Shown here in pieces: positions 36,425-44,304 of a stretch of 64,000 nt of DNA. The notes beneath the pieces were generated by a model. The model was not told where the DNA came from. It ran no database searches and worked only from the letters and a program-made list of their open reading frames with translations. Source of the DNA: Stappia sp. BW2 (GTDB lineage Bacteria > Pseudomonadota > Alphaproteobacteria > Rhizobiales > Stappiaceae); NCBI RefSeq assembly GCF_008107695.1, contig NZ_VIRG01000058.1, positions 186,001 to 250,000 on the forward strand. The letters are read 5' to 3'. Every line of letters begins with the position of its first letter. Positions within the stretch are counted from its first letter, which is position 1. The translations under genes were made by a program, and so were the position numbers.

Positions 36425-37321
36425 ATGATGCAGCCGGGCGCTCCCGAGCCACAGAGAAAGCCGGTTCTGGTGATCACGTCACAGGTGGTACGCGGTGGCA
36501 TCAGCGGCCGCGGACTGACCTTCGCGCTGGAGCGGATCGGCCATGATGTCTGGTTTCTGCCGACCATCCTGCTGCCTTGGCATCCCGGACAAGGCAAGGG
36601 CAAACGCATCGTCGCCCCTGCGGCCGACTTCGCAGCGATTGTGGAAGATCTTGCGGCTTCGCCGAAACTGGCGGAAATAGGGGCGATCATTTCCGGCTAT
36701 CTCGGCGATCCGGACCAGGCAGGCCCCATCTCCGCGCTCATCAAGGCAGTGAAGGCACACAATCCGGAAGCATTTTACGTGTGCGATCCGGTGATGGGCG
36801 ACGAACATGACGGCAGCGGCAACCTCTATGTGCCCACGGCAACGGCCGAAGCAATCCGCGACCAGCTTGTGCCGCTGGCCGATGTGGTCACACCCAATGC
36901 CTTTGAACTCGGCTGGCTGACAGGCCGCGAGATCGACAGCGAAACGCAGGCGCTCGCAGCGGCCCGCAGCCTCGGCAACGAGCGCGTGATGGTGACCTCG
37001 TCCCCGGCCCTGCGCCGCAATGCCATCGCCAATCTTCTGGCAGGCCCGCGCGGTGCCGTTGCTGCCGAACATGCCGCCATCGCCAATCCGCCGCACGGCA
37101 CAGGAGACCTGATCGCAGGCCTGTTCCTGTCCAACCTGCTCGCCGGTCAAAACGACGAGGAAGCCCTGAAACGCGCCTCAGCCTCCGTTTTCGAACTGGT
37201 TGCCCGCAGTGTACGCAAGGGGGCGGACGAACTTCTGTTTGCCGAGGAACAGAACTCCGTGGTGAAGGCAATGGCCCTCGTCACCTCGCGCCGGGTTCTG
37301 GAAGCAAAGGCCCGTGCCTGA
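36425..37321 (+). CDS. pdxY: Pyridoxal kinase
   Basis: A 298-residue kinase of the ribokinase/PfkB-like fold that phosphorylates pyridoxal to PLP (vitamin B6 salvage). Recognisable segments are VLVITSQVVRGGISGRG at the start, YVCDPVMGD near residue 118, and the GTGD anion hole in PHGTGDLIAGLF near residue 222. These agree with PdxY/PdxK. It lies 21 bp after ispG and its end overlaps the DUF429 gene by 8 bp, so the three probably form one transcript. Confidence 0.92.
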   Translation: MMQPGAPEPQRKPVLVITSQVVRGGISGRGLTFALERIGHDVWFLPTILLPWHPGQGKGKRIVAPAADFAAIVEDLAASPKLAEIGAIISGYLGDPDQAGPISALIKAVKAHNPEAFYVCDPVMGDEHDGSGNLYVPTATAEAIRDQLVPLADVVTPNAFELGWLTGREIDSETQALAAARSLGNERVMVTSSPALRRNAIANLLAGPRGAVAAEHAAIANPPHGTGDLIAGLFLSNLLAGQNDEEALKRASASVFELVARSVRKGADELLFAEEQNSVVKAMALVTSRRVLEAKARA

Positions 37322-38051
37322 CGGTGCAGGCACATGGGTTGCCGGTGTCGACGGCTGCAAGGCCGGCTGGGTGGCGGTCATCCGCAATCTTGATGCTCCT
37401 ACCGATCTGAAACTGATTGTCGTCCCGACTTTCGAGGATATCGTCGGCTACACCCCGCAGCTTTCCACCATAGCCGTCGACATGCCCATTGGCCTGCCGG
37501 ACCGCATGGGCCCTGGCGGCCGCGGCCCGGAAAAGGCCGCCCGCAAACATCTGGGCATGCGCCAGTCCTCTGTCTTCACGGTGCCGTCCCGGGCCGCCGT
37601 TTATGAGGACGACTACGTAACGGCCTGCGACACGGCCCTTGCGACCTCCGACCCGCCAAAGAAAGTCTCCAAACAGTGTTTCTTTCTGTTCCCGAAGATA
37701 CGGGAAATCGACACACTGATGACACCGGAGCTGGAAGTGCGTGTCCATGAGGTTCACCCGGAACTTGCCTTCTGGCGCCTCAACGGCGAAGCGGAAATGA
37801 GCCTGCCCAAAAAAGTCAAGAGCCGCGCCAACCCGGCTGGCCTCGACCAACGCCGTGACTTGCTGGTGTCAAAAGGGTTGCCGAAGGACTTCCTTGATCA
37901 AGCCCCGCCACGCGGTTGCGGGCGCGACGACCTTCTGGATGCCGCCGCCAACAGCCTGATTGCCGAGCGGATCTTGCTTGGAGAGGCTGAGCCGTTCCCC
38001 AAGGACTTTCGCCGGGATGAGCGCGGCCTAAGGATGGCGATCTGGGCGTGA
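37314..38051 (+). CDS. DUF429 domain-containing protein
   Basis: A 245-residue protein of the DUF429 family, an RNase H-like fold. It begins GVDGCKAGWVAV, has the acidic VDMPIGLPDR motif near residue 60, and ends with GCGRDDLLDAAANSLIAERI, where further acidic residues complete a likely metal site. Function is predicted nuclease-like but unproven. The start is a GTG at 37314, overlapping pdxY by 8 bp. Confidence 0.85.
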   Translation: MPDGAGTWVAGVDGCKAGWVAVIRNLDAPTDLKLIVVPTFEDIVGYTPQLSTIAVDMPIGLPDRMGPGGRGPEKAARKHLGMRQSSVFTVPSRAAVYEDDYVTACDTALATSDPPKKVSKQCFFLFPKIREIDTLMTPELEVRVHEVHPELAFWRLNGEAEMSLPKKVKSRANPAGLDQRRDLLVSKGLPKDFLDQAPPRGCGRDDLLDAAANSLIAERILLGEAEPFPKDFRRDERGLRMAIWA

Positions 38052-38143
38052 CGTGAGGGGTCTGACGCCAACGCGGGAAGGGCGTTCTCCGTGTGATCAG
38101 CTTTCCGGAAAGCCTTCTCGCAAAACCGCAATACCTGGAACTT

Positions 38144-39208
38144 TCAGATGCCTGAAGAGGTCCAGGTCTCCCCGCTGAACCGCTCCAGAAACCTGAGCGC
38201 CCGCCCCTCGGCAGCCCTCAGGCCCGCTCTGGTCTGATCCTGACGCGCAAACCATTTTGCGCTCGCCGGCAATGCGTCCTCTGAAAGCGCGATAACGGCG
38301 GGATGAATGTAACTCGACCGGCTGATCGCCGGAGTGTTGGAAAGAACCTCCGCAGATGCTTCTGCCATGGCCCGGATGGTGGGGCGGCCGCCTTCGCAAA
38401 TCGCCTCGTGGGCCACATCGTAAGCCGCCACGCTGCCCGCCCAAGTCCGGAACGTCTTCGCCGTGACGTCGAGTTCCGTCACCTCCGACAGATACGCATT
38501 CAGCCGGCCGGAATCCACGGGTCGAAGCTGATCGTCCCCGTCCCGCCACGCAAAAAGCTGGCGGCCCGGCAAATCGGAAATTTGCTCAAGGACACGGCTG
38601 AGACGTGGGTGACGCAAGCGACGCCGCACCCGTTTGCCGCCCTTGCCGGTAAAATCAAGCTCTAGCCGATCACCTTTCAATCTTAAATGCCGTTTCAGAA
38701 GCGTCGTTGCACCATAGCTGCCGTTTTCCTCCGCATAGGCCCGGTTGCCGACACGAAGATGTGCGCGGTCGAGAAGCATGCACAGCGCGGCCAGCACGGT
38801 TCGCTCCTCCGTGGCATCGCCTTCAAGGTCCCTGAGCACCCGTCGCCGAAGACGCGGCAGGGCGTTGCCGAAGGCGGCCAGCTGCTCAAACTTGTTGTGG
38901 GTGCGAAAGGTCTGCCAGTCTGCGTGATAGCGGTATTGCTTGCGCCCACGGGCATCAAGGCCCGTTGCTTGAAGGTGTCCGTTTGCTCGCGTGCAGATCC
39001 AGACGCTCTCATAGGCGGGTGGCAGACCCAGGCTCTTGATCCGCTGGAGCTCCGCCGCTTCCCGCAAAAGACCGCCGTCCGACAGGTGATAGGAAAATCC
39101 CCGTCCCCGGCGAATACGCCGGATCCCCGGCTCGCTGTCGCTGACATAGACCAGCCCTATGGCGCCGACCTGCGCCGCGGGATCACAGGGATTGAAATGC
39201 GCGTTCAT
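38144..39208 (-). CDS. DNA topoisomerase IB (poxvirus type)
   Basis: A 354-residue type IB topoisomerase. The N-terminal domain has SLGLPPAYESVWICTRANGHLQATGLDARGRKQYRYHADW (about residues 55-95), and the catalytic domain shows RHLRLKGDRLELDFTGKGGK and TFRTWAGSVAA with the Arg and Lys residues of the active site. The nucleophile Tyr is in AISRSSYIHPAVI near residue 300. The enzyme relaxes supercoils by a transient 3'-phosphotyrosine link. It is a single gene, divergent from queC. Confidence 0.94.
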   Translation of the reverse strand: MNAHFNPCDPAAQVGAIGLVYVSDSEPGIRRIRRGRGFSYHLSDGGLLREAAELQRIKSLGLPPAYESVWICTRANGHLQATGLDARGRKQYRYHADWQTFRTHNKFEQLAAFGNALPRLRRRVLRDLEGDATEERTVLAALCMLLDRAHLRVGNRAYAEENGSYGATTLLKRHLRLKGDRLELDFTGKGGKRVRRRLRHPRLSRVLEQISDLPGRQLFAWRDGDDQLRPVDSGRLNAYLSEVTELDVTAKTFRTWAGSVAAYDVAHEAICEGGRPTIRAMAEASAEVLSNTPAISRSSYIHPAVIALSEDALPASAKWFARQDQTRAGLRAAEGRALRFLERFSGETWTSSGI

Positions 39209-39320
39209 GGCAGTTTCCTCCCCTTGGTGCGCCGACTACGCTCCCGTCTCACGCACAGGAAACCGTATACGCCACTCGCCGTCCGTCCGGATGTCAGTGG
39301 CAACTCCATCTTCAAGGTAA

Positions 39321-39486
39321 CCCGTTCGCGAAAGGAAGGTTCCGGAGGTCGGAACGCCGCGCGAACGGGCGCACCTGCGCAAAGAGAGGAGATTTCCAGA
39401 AGCCTCAACCCTTCCCTTTTCGCAAAAACCTGCTAAAACGCGCGCCGTTCCCCACAAGGGAACCACCGGTCGCAGCCTACCCGGTG
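39321..39486 (+). other. Structured leader between topoisomerase IB and queC
   Basis: A 10-bp perfect stem CCCGTTCGCG (39321-39330) / CGCGAACGGG (39360-39369) encloses a second stem GTTCCG (39339-39344) / CGGAAC (39350-39355). Closer to queC are GTTCCC (39447-39452) / GGGAAC (39458-39463) and ACCGG / CCGGT near 39466-39486. No T tract follows the large hairpin, so it is not a plain terminator. The 326-bp region otherwise has no gene. A regulatory leader of queC is possible but does not match a preQ1 riboswitch class I know. Confidence 0.45.
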
Positions 39487-39534
39487 ACGAGCGTCTCAAC
39501 GGGCGTTCAACAGCGAAAACAAGGGACCACATCG

Positions 39535-40224
39535 TTGAAAACACTTGTCATCTGTTCCGGCGGAATGGATTCCGTCACCCTTGCGCACAAGGTTGCGCGA
39601 GAACATGAGCTGATCGGCCTCGTTTCTTTCGACTATGGCCAGCGCCACAAGAAGGAGCTGGACTATGCGAAGGCCTGTGCCGATGAGTTGAAAACCGAGC
39701 ATATCCTGATCGACATTTCCAATATCGGTCGCCAGCTCACAGGCTCGGCGCTGACCGACGATCTGGACGTGCCGGACGGGCATTATGCCGAGGAAACCAT
39801 GAAGATCACCGTTGTGCCGAACCGCAACGCGATCATGCTTTCCATTGCCTTCGGCATTGCCAGCGCGCGCGGTGCCGAGGCGGTCGCAACCGCCGTTCAC
39901 GGCGGCGACCACTTCATCTATCCGGACTGCCGTCCGGCCTTCACCGAAAGCTTCGAGACCATGCAGCGCCATGCGCTGGAAGGCATGGGCGAGATCAGCC
40001 TCTATACGCCTTACGTCCACACCTCCAAGGCGGACATCGCCGCCGAGGGACTGGAGCTCGGCGTCGACTACCGCAAGACCTGGTCCTGCTACAAGGGCGG
40101 CGAGGTTCACTGCGGGCGCTGCGGCACTTGCGTGGAACGGCGCGAAGCCTTTCACCTGGCCGGCGGCATCGATCCGACGGTTTACGCCGACGAAGCGTTC
40201 TGGAAGGAGGCGTGCAATGTTTAG
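39535..40224 (+). CDS. queC: 7-cyano-7-deazaguanine synthase
   Basis: A 229-residue ATP-dependent enzyme that turns 7-carboxy-7-deazaguanine into preQ0. The PP-loop is LVICSGGMDSVTLAH near residues 4-18, FDYGQRHKKEL follows, and four C-terminal cysteines in SCYKGGEVHCGRCGTCVERREAF bind zinc. The start is a TTG at 39535, giving the usual MKTLVICSGG N-terminus, with AAGGGA about 9 nt upstream; a GTG at 39484 is less likely. It overlaps queD by 8 bp and begins the queCDE operon. Confidence 0.96.
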   Translation: MKTLVICSGGMDSVTLAHKVAREHELIGLVSFDYGQRHKKELDYAKACADELKTEHILIDISNIGRQLTGSALTDDLDVPDGHYAEETMKITVVPNRNAIMLSIAFGIASARGAEAVATAVHGGDHFIYPDCRPAFTESFETMQRHALEGMGEISLYTPYVHTSKADIAAEGLELGVDYRKTWSCYKGGEVHCGRCGTCVERREAFHLAGGIDPTVYADEAFWKEACNV

Positions 40225-40600
40225 GATCACCAAGGAATTCCATTTCTCCGCCAGCCACCAGATCCTGGGCCTTGGCGAAGACCACCCCTGCGCCCGTCTG
40301 CACGGCCACAATTACGTGGTCGAGGTGGAGCTGATGTCGGAAGAGTTGAACGACACCGGCTTTGTGCGCGATTACCGCGAACTGTCCGAGTTCAAGCGCT
40401 TCATCGACGACAGGCTCGACCATCGGCACCTGAACGATGTGCTTGGCAACGATTGCGTGACTGCCGAAACCATGGCGCGCTATTTCTACAACTGGTGCCG
40501 CCAGCGCTGGCCGGAAACCTCGGCGGTGCGCGTCAAGGAAACACCGAAGACCTGCGCCGAATTCCGTCCTCTCGTTTATCCGGGGGCACGGGCGGCATGA
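40217..40600 (+). CDS. queD: 6-carboxy-5,6,7,8-tetrahydropterin synthase
   Basis: A 127-residue enzyme of the PTPS/QueD family that forms CPH4 from dihydroneopterin triphosphate. The zinc histidines lie in HFSASHQIL and HGHNYVVEV, the catalytic cysteine in [12 protein letters not shown], and the later DHRHLND and [11 protein letters not shown] (Glu) match the active site. It is embedded between queC (8-bp overlap) and queE (4-bp ATGA overlap), indicating coupled translation. Confidence 0.96.
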   Translation: MFRITKEFHFSASHQILGLGEDHPCARLHGHNYVVEVELMSEELNDTGFVRDYRELSEFKRFIDDRLDHRHLNDVLGNDCVTAETMARYFYNWCRQRWPETSAVRVKETPKTCAEFRPLVYPGARAA

Positions 40601-41325
40601 GCATCGAACAGATCCGGGTCAGCGAGATATTCGGCCCCACCATTCAGGGCGAAGGCGCCCTGATCGGCCAACCGACCGTGTTCGTGCGGACCGGCGGCTG
40701 CGACTACCGCTGCTCATGGTGCGACACGCTGCACGCAGTCGACAGCGCGCACCGGGGCGAATGGTGCCCGATGACGCCGCAAGCCATTCTGATGCAGGTG
40801 GAGATCCTGTCCGGCGGCACTCCGCTGACCGTGTCGCTTTCCGGTGGCAACCCGGCGATCCAGCCACTCGGCGGCCTGATCACGCTCGGCCGGAAGGAAG
40901 GCTACCGGTTCGCGCTGGAAACGCAGGGCAGCCTGGCAAAGGACTGGTTTGCCGATCTCGACGTCCTGACGCTGAGCCCCAAACCGCCTTCTTCGGGCAT
41001 GAAAACCGACTGGCAGCGCCTGGCCGAATGCGTCGAGGCAGCAGGCCCTGAAACCCAGACCGTGCTGAAGGTCGTCGTCTTCGACGAGGCGGACTATGCC
41101 TTTGCGCGGGACGTTTCCGACCGCTACCCGCATCTGAGCTGCTTTCTGCAACCGGGCAATCACACCCCGCCGGAAGCCACGGAAACCGATGCCACCATAG
41201 ACATGTCCGGCATCATGGAGCGCATGCGCTGGCTGGTGGACAGAGTTAGCTCCGACAGATGGTACACAGCGACAGTCCTGCCCCAGCTTCACACGATGAT
41301 CTGGGGTAATTTGCGGGGGGTTTAG
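40597..41325 (+). CDS. queE: 7-carboxy-7-deazaguanine synthase (radical SAM)
   Basis: A 242-residue radical SAM enzyme that rearranges CPH4 into 7-carboxy-7-deazaguanine. The cluster motif is CDYRCSWC (C-x3-C-x2-C) near residues 34-41, following [20 protein letters not shown], the typical QueE N-terminus. [13 protein letters not shown] is the glycine-rich SAM loop. The final part, [10 protein letters not shown], is also conserved. The last enzyme of the operon; a repeat-rich spacer separates it from queF. Confidence 0.96.
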   Translation: MSIEQIRVSEIFGPTIQGEGALIGQPTVFVRTGGCDYRCSWCDTLHAVDSAHRGEWCPMTPQAILMQVEILSGGTPLTVSLSGGNPAIQPLGGLITLGRKEGYRFALETQGSLAKDWFADLDVLTLSPKPPSSGMKTDWQRLAECVEAAGPETQTVLKVVVFDEADYAFARDVSDRYPHLSCFLQPGNHTPPEATETDATIDMSGIMERMRWLVDRVSSDRWYTATVLPQLHTMIWGNLRGV

Positions 41326-41341
41326 CAAGCTCTTCTGTTTC

Positions 41342-41637
41342 CCACCCTGATCCTGAGGAAGGCCGAGGCCTGTTTCGAGTGAGGGGCGGCAAACTCCGAA
41401 CAAGCGGCCGATGCCGAAACCGGGGCGTAACCGGCACATCGATCGCTTCGCAACAGAACCAAAAGGCCGTTGCCTCCCGATCCCGGATCTCCGCCCGGGA
41501 TGACGACGCAGAGAACGGTCTTTCGAAATTCACTTCCTCATCCTGAGGAGCCGCGGCAGCGGCGTCTCGAAGGATGGGCGGCACGCACAGAACAAGCGAC
41601 CCATCCTTCGAGACGGACCTGAAGGTCCTCCTCAGGT
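41342..41637. repeat. Cluster of palindromic intergenic repeats, families A and B
   Basis: This 435-bp queE-queF spacer holds at least four elements: a degenerate family A copy at 41342-41384, a family B copy at 41479-41504 (GATCCCGG...CCGGGATGAC), a clear family A copy at 41536-41578, and a second family A copy in the opposite direction at 41602-41636. The last two form a long inverted pair. No gene is seen here. Confidence 0.75.
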
Positions 41638-41760
41638 TAAGGGCGCAGGGAAGCGAAAGCCCGAAGGTGGGTCTTTGCGAGCTCATTCAGGAACACGGAG
41701 CCCGTCAGCCGACAGCGCAAAAGCGCCTCCCCGGAACAGGCTCGAATTCAGGAGACAGTC

Positions 41761-42228
41761 ATGTCCGACAAGAGCATCTATGAAAACCTGACCCAGCTCG
41801 GGTCTTCCACCGAACTGCCGGATGATCCGGACAAGGCGGTTCTGGAAAAGGTGCCGAACCCGCAGGCAGGCACCGGCTATATGGTTCGGTTCGTCGCACC
41901 GGAATTCACCTCGCTGTGCCCGATCACCGGCGCACCGGATTTCGCCCATCTGGTGATCGACTACGTCCCGCGCGATTTTCTGGTGGAGAGCAAGTCGCTG
42001 AAACTGTTCCTCGGCTCCTTCCGCAACCACGGCGCCTTCCATGAAGATTGCACGGTCTCCATCGGCAAACGCCTTGTCGACCTGCTCGATCCCCAATGGC
42101 TCCGCATCGGTGGCTACTGGTATCCGCGCGGCGGTATCCCCATCGATGTCTTCTATCAGACCGGCCCGGCGCCGGAAGGCGTCTGGATCCCCGAGCAGGG
42201 CGTCGCCCCCTATCGTGGACGCGGCTAA
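41761..42228 (+). CDS. queF: preQ0 reductase, NADPH-dependent (7-cyano-7-deazaguanine reductase)
   Basis: A 155-residue single-domain (YkvM-type) QueF that reduces the nitrile of preQ0 to the amine preQ1. The catalytic cysteine is in [11 protein letters not shown] (Cys53, with Asp60), and the QueF signature [22 protein letters not shown] binds NADPH. The last part, [17 protein letters not shown], is also well conserved. A GGAGACA ribosome-binding site precedes the ATG. Its final codons are duplicated 1 kb downstream (see 43209-43239). Confidence 0.96.
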   Translation: MSDKSIYENLTQLGSSTELPDDPDKAVLEKVPNPQAGTGYMVRFVAPEFTSLCPITGAPDFAHLVIDYVPRDFLVESKSLKLFLGSFRNHGAFHEDCTVSIGKRLVDLLDPQWLRIGGYWYPRGGIPIDVFYQTGPAPEGVWIPEQGVAPYRGRG

Positions 42229-42419
42229 AGCGGCGCGGCTGCCTCTGCGAATGTGACGATCCCGATTTCCGTGGAGAAGTTCGGCACCGTCTATCAACGC
42301 CAGGCGCCGCCCTCCCAGAAGTGTCACCCCGGACGAGCACCGCGAGATCCCAAGACCCGCTCATTTCCGGAGCTTCAGGGTTTTGCACATGCACAGGCTG
42401 GTCGCCGCGCAGCCCCTTG

Positions 42420-43040
42420 TTACTCCGGCACTGGCAGGCTCAGGCCGGGGGCTTTTTCGATGACGTGGGTGGTCACCAACTCTAACGACGGTGTCTTTTC
42501 TGACGACGGTGTCCTGGTGTCGTAGATGGCCTTGACGATGAAATCGTCGCTGCGGCGGATAAAGTAGGTGAAGCGGTTCTCCGTGACCATGCCCTGGCTT
42601 AAGGTGATATCTGCTGCCACCACTTCCACAGCCTCGCCATCCAGCTCTTCCTCGCTGCAAGTCGCATTGCGGATCGTCGCCGCGTTGGCCTCCTTGTCGG
42701 CCCGCGCCTTGTCCGCGTTCTGGCGGGGGTCCACCTCGCTGATCTTCTCCCAGGTCGCTCCCTGGTCGGCGGATTGATAGACCGCGTTGTCGTAGCCAAG
42801 CACCCACGGGCGTCCCGGCGCGCTCGGCACGATCATATAGTGATCCTGCGGCGCATGGAAAAACTCATCGGTGGTCGGCGGCTCACCCTTGAAGGCGGTG
42901 GTCACCTGGGTCTTGGTCGGTGTTGCCTGCTCAAGCTGCAGATATAGCGCCGTGAAGCGATCCTGGCATGGATCTGCCAGGGCACTCTGGATCGATCCGG
43001 CGAGAAAAAGAAAAAGAACTGCGGGCACGCAGTATGTCAT
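42420..43040 (-). CDS. Secreted protein of unknown function, copy 1
   Basis: A 206-residue protein from the ATG at 43040 (AGGGAAG ribosome-binding site). It has a signal peptide (hydrophobic VLFLFLAGSIQSALA, cleavage before DPCQDRF). The mature chain has two cysteines (DPCQ and NATCSEEELDGE), likely a disulfide, and no recognised domain. Phrases such as LGYDNAVYQSADQGATWEKI could suggest a small beta-rich domain. It carries seven more residues than copy 2, from a local repeat of TPSSEK/TPSLE near residue 175. I do not recognise the family. Confidence 0.75.
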   Translation of the reverse strand: MTYCVPAVLFLFLAGSIQSALADPCQDRFTALYLQLEQATPTKTQVTTAFKGEPPTTDEFFHAPQDHYMIVPSAPGRPWVLGYDNAVYQSADQGATWEKISEVDPRQNADKARADKEANAATIRNATCSEEELDGEAVEVVAADITLSQGMVTENRFTYFIRRSDDFIVKAIYDTRTPSSEKTPSLELVTTHVIEKAPGLSLPVPE

Positions 43041-43208
43041 GAAAGCTTCCCTGTAAAAATGCACTGAAGACCTCTGTCGAAATTACCAATGCTCCCCATG
43101 GAACATTTTTTCCGCCGCCAGACAATCACCCCGATGCGTTCAATGCCGCAACCCGGCCCACAAATACGACAGGGCCGCCCGATCGGCATCGACCGGACGG
43201 CCCTGACA

Positions 43209-43239
43209 GCGTCTGGATCCCCGAGCAGGGCGTCGCCCC
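43209..43239 (+). pseudogene. queF: 31-nt relic of the queF 3' end
   Basis: This segment is identical to queF positions 42179-42209, which encode [11 protein letters not shown]. It has no start and no rest of the gene, and it marks the left edge of the second duplication unit. Confidence 0.85.
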
Positions 43240-43509
43240 ACCCAGAAGTGCTCCCTCGGGCGAGCATCGCGAGATCTCAGGGCCTGCTCATTTCCAGAGC
43301 CTCGAGACTTGTCCAAGGCTCAAAGCGGCTGCGGGAACACAATAGAGGTTTCCGAACGCCCCGCGATGGGGATTGGATCCTGGGTCAAGCCCGGGATGAC
43401 AGCTTTGGGTAGGGAGAGCCTCGCTTACCAGAAACACCTGTTGTACCGAACGAGAGACCGCGCGACGGGTACACCGCCGTCCGCGGCACGATCCATCCGC
43501 CTGGCTGCC

Positions 43510-44109
43510 TTACTCCGGCACCGGCAGGTTTAACCCGGTCGCTTTTTCGATCTGCTGGGTGGTCACCATCTCGAACGACGGCGCCTTGGTGTCGTAGATC
43601 GCCTTGACGATGAAATCGTCGCTCCGGCGGACAAAGTAGGTATAGCGGTTTTCCGTGACCATGCCCTGGCTGACGGTGATATCCGCTGCGACCACCTCCA
43701 CGGCTTCACCGTCCAGCTCTTCCTCGCCGCAGGCGGCGTTGCGGATGGTGGCGGCGTTTGTCTCCTTGTCGGCGCGCGCCTGGTCCGCGTTCTGGCTCGT
43801 ATCCATCTCGCGGATCTTTTCCCAGGTCGACCCCTGGTCGGCGGATTGATAGAGCACGTTGCCGTACCCCAACACCCAAGGGCCTTCCGGCGAGGTCGGC
43901 ACCGTCAGGTAATGATCCTGCGACAGATAGAAAAAGTCATTGGTGGTCGGTGGTACACCCTTGAAGGCGGTGGTCACCTGGGTCTTGGTTGGCGTCGTCT
44001 GGTCGAGCTGCAGATAAAGCTCCGTGAACCGATCCTGACACGGATCTGCCAGAGCCCCCTGGATCGATCCGGCGAGAAGAAAAACAACTGCGGGCATGCG
44101 GCACGTCAT
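43510..44109 (-). CDS. Secreted protein of unknown function, copy 2
   Basis: A 199-residue paralogue of the gene at 42420-43040, about three quarters identical by eye. The signal peptide, the DPCQDRF start of the mature chain, the second cysteine in NAACGEEELDGE and the end GLNLPVPE are conserved, while surface residues differ. Start is the ATG at 44109; earlier in-frame codons lie in the duplicated non-coding leader. Both copies keep intact frames and conserved cysteines, which suggests selection on both. The function is unknown. Confidence 0.75.
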   Translation of the reverse strand: MTCRMPAVVFLLAGSIQGALADPCQDRFTELYLQLDQTTPTKTQVTTAFKGVPPTTNDFFYLSQDHYLTVPTSPEGPWVLGYGNVLYQSADQGSTWEKIREMDTSQNADQARADKETNAATIRNAACGEEELDGEAVEVVAADITVSQGMVTENRYTYFVRRSDDFIVKAIYDTKAPSFEMVTTQQIEKATGLNLPVPE

Positions 44110-44234
44110 GAAAGCCCCCGTGAAATCACTTCGAGAAATCGGCCGCAATTCCCGGCCGTCTCCATGGAACACGTTTTCCCGCCACAGGACAATGCCCGGC
44201 GCTTTCAATACCGCAACCCGGCCCGCGAGTACGA

Positions 44235-44270
44235 CAGGGCCGCCCGATCGGCATCGATCGGGCGGCCCTG
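44235..44270 (-). terminator. GC-rich 15-bp hairpin after acnB
   Basis: CAGGGCCGCCCGATC (44235-44249) pairs perfectly with GATCGGGCGGCCCTG (44256-44270). It lies 35 bp after the acnB stop and probably ends or protects that transcript, although no clear T tract follows. The copy in unit 1 (43170-43205) has the same stem with mismatches. Confidence 0.6.
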
Positions 44271-44304
44271 CCGCATCTGCGTTCTGAGTAGATTCAGCTT
44301 GCTC

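Larger units (their letters stand above)
42179..44270. repeat. Tandem duplication of a ~1-kb unit
   Basis: Unit 1 (42179-43208) contains the queF tail, the first secreted-protein gene and a GC-rich hairpin. Unit 2 (43209-44270) repeats the order: a 31-nt exact copy of the queF tail (43209-43239), the shared stretch CCCAGAAGTG..., the second secreted-protein gene, and the same hairpin. The junction is at about 43206-43209. Unit 2 lacks about 100 bp after the queF relic and has gained about 180 bp (43320-43500) that includes a family B repeat. Confidence 0.85.
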
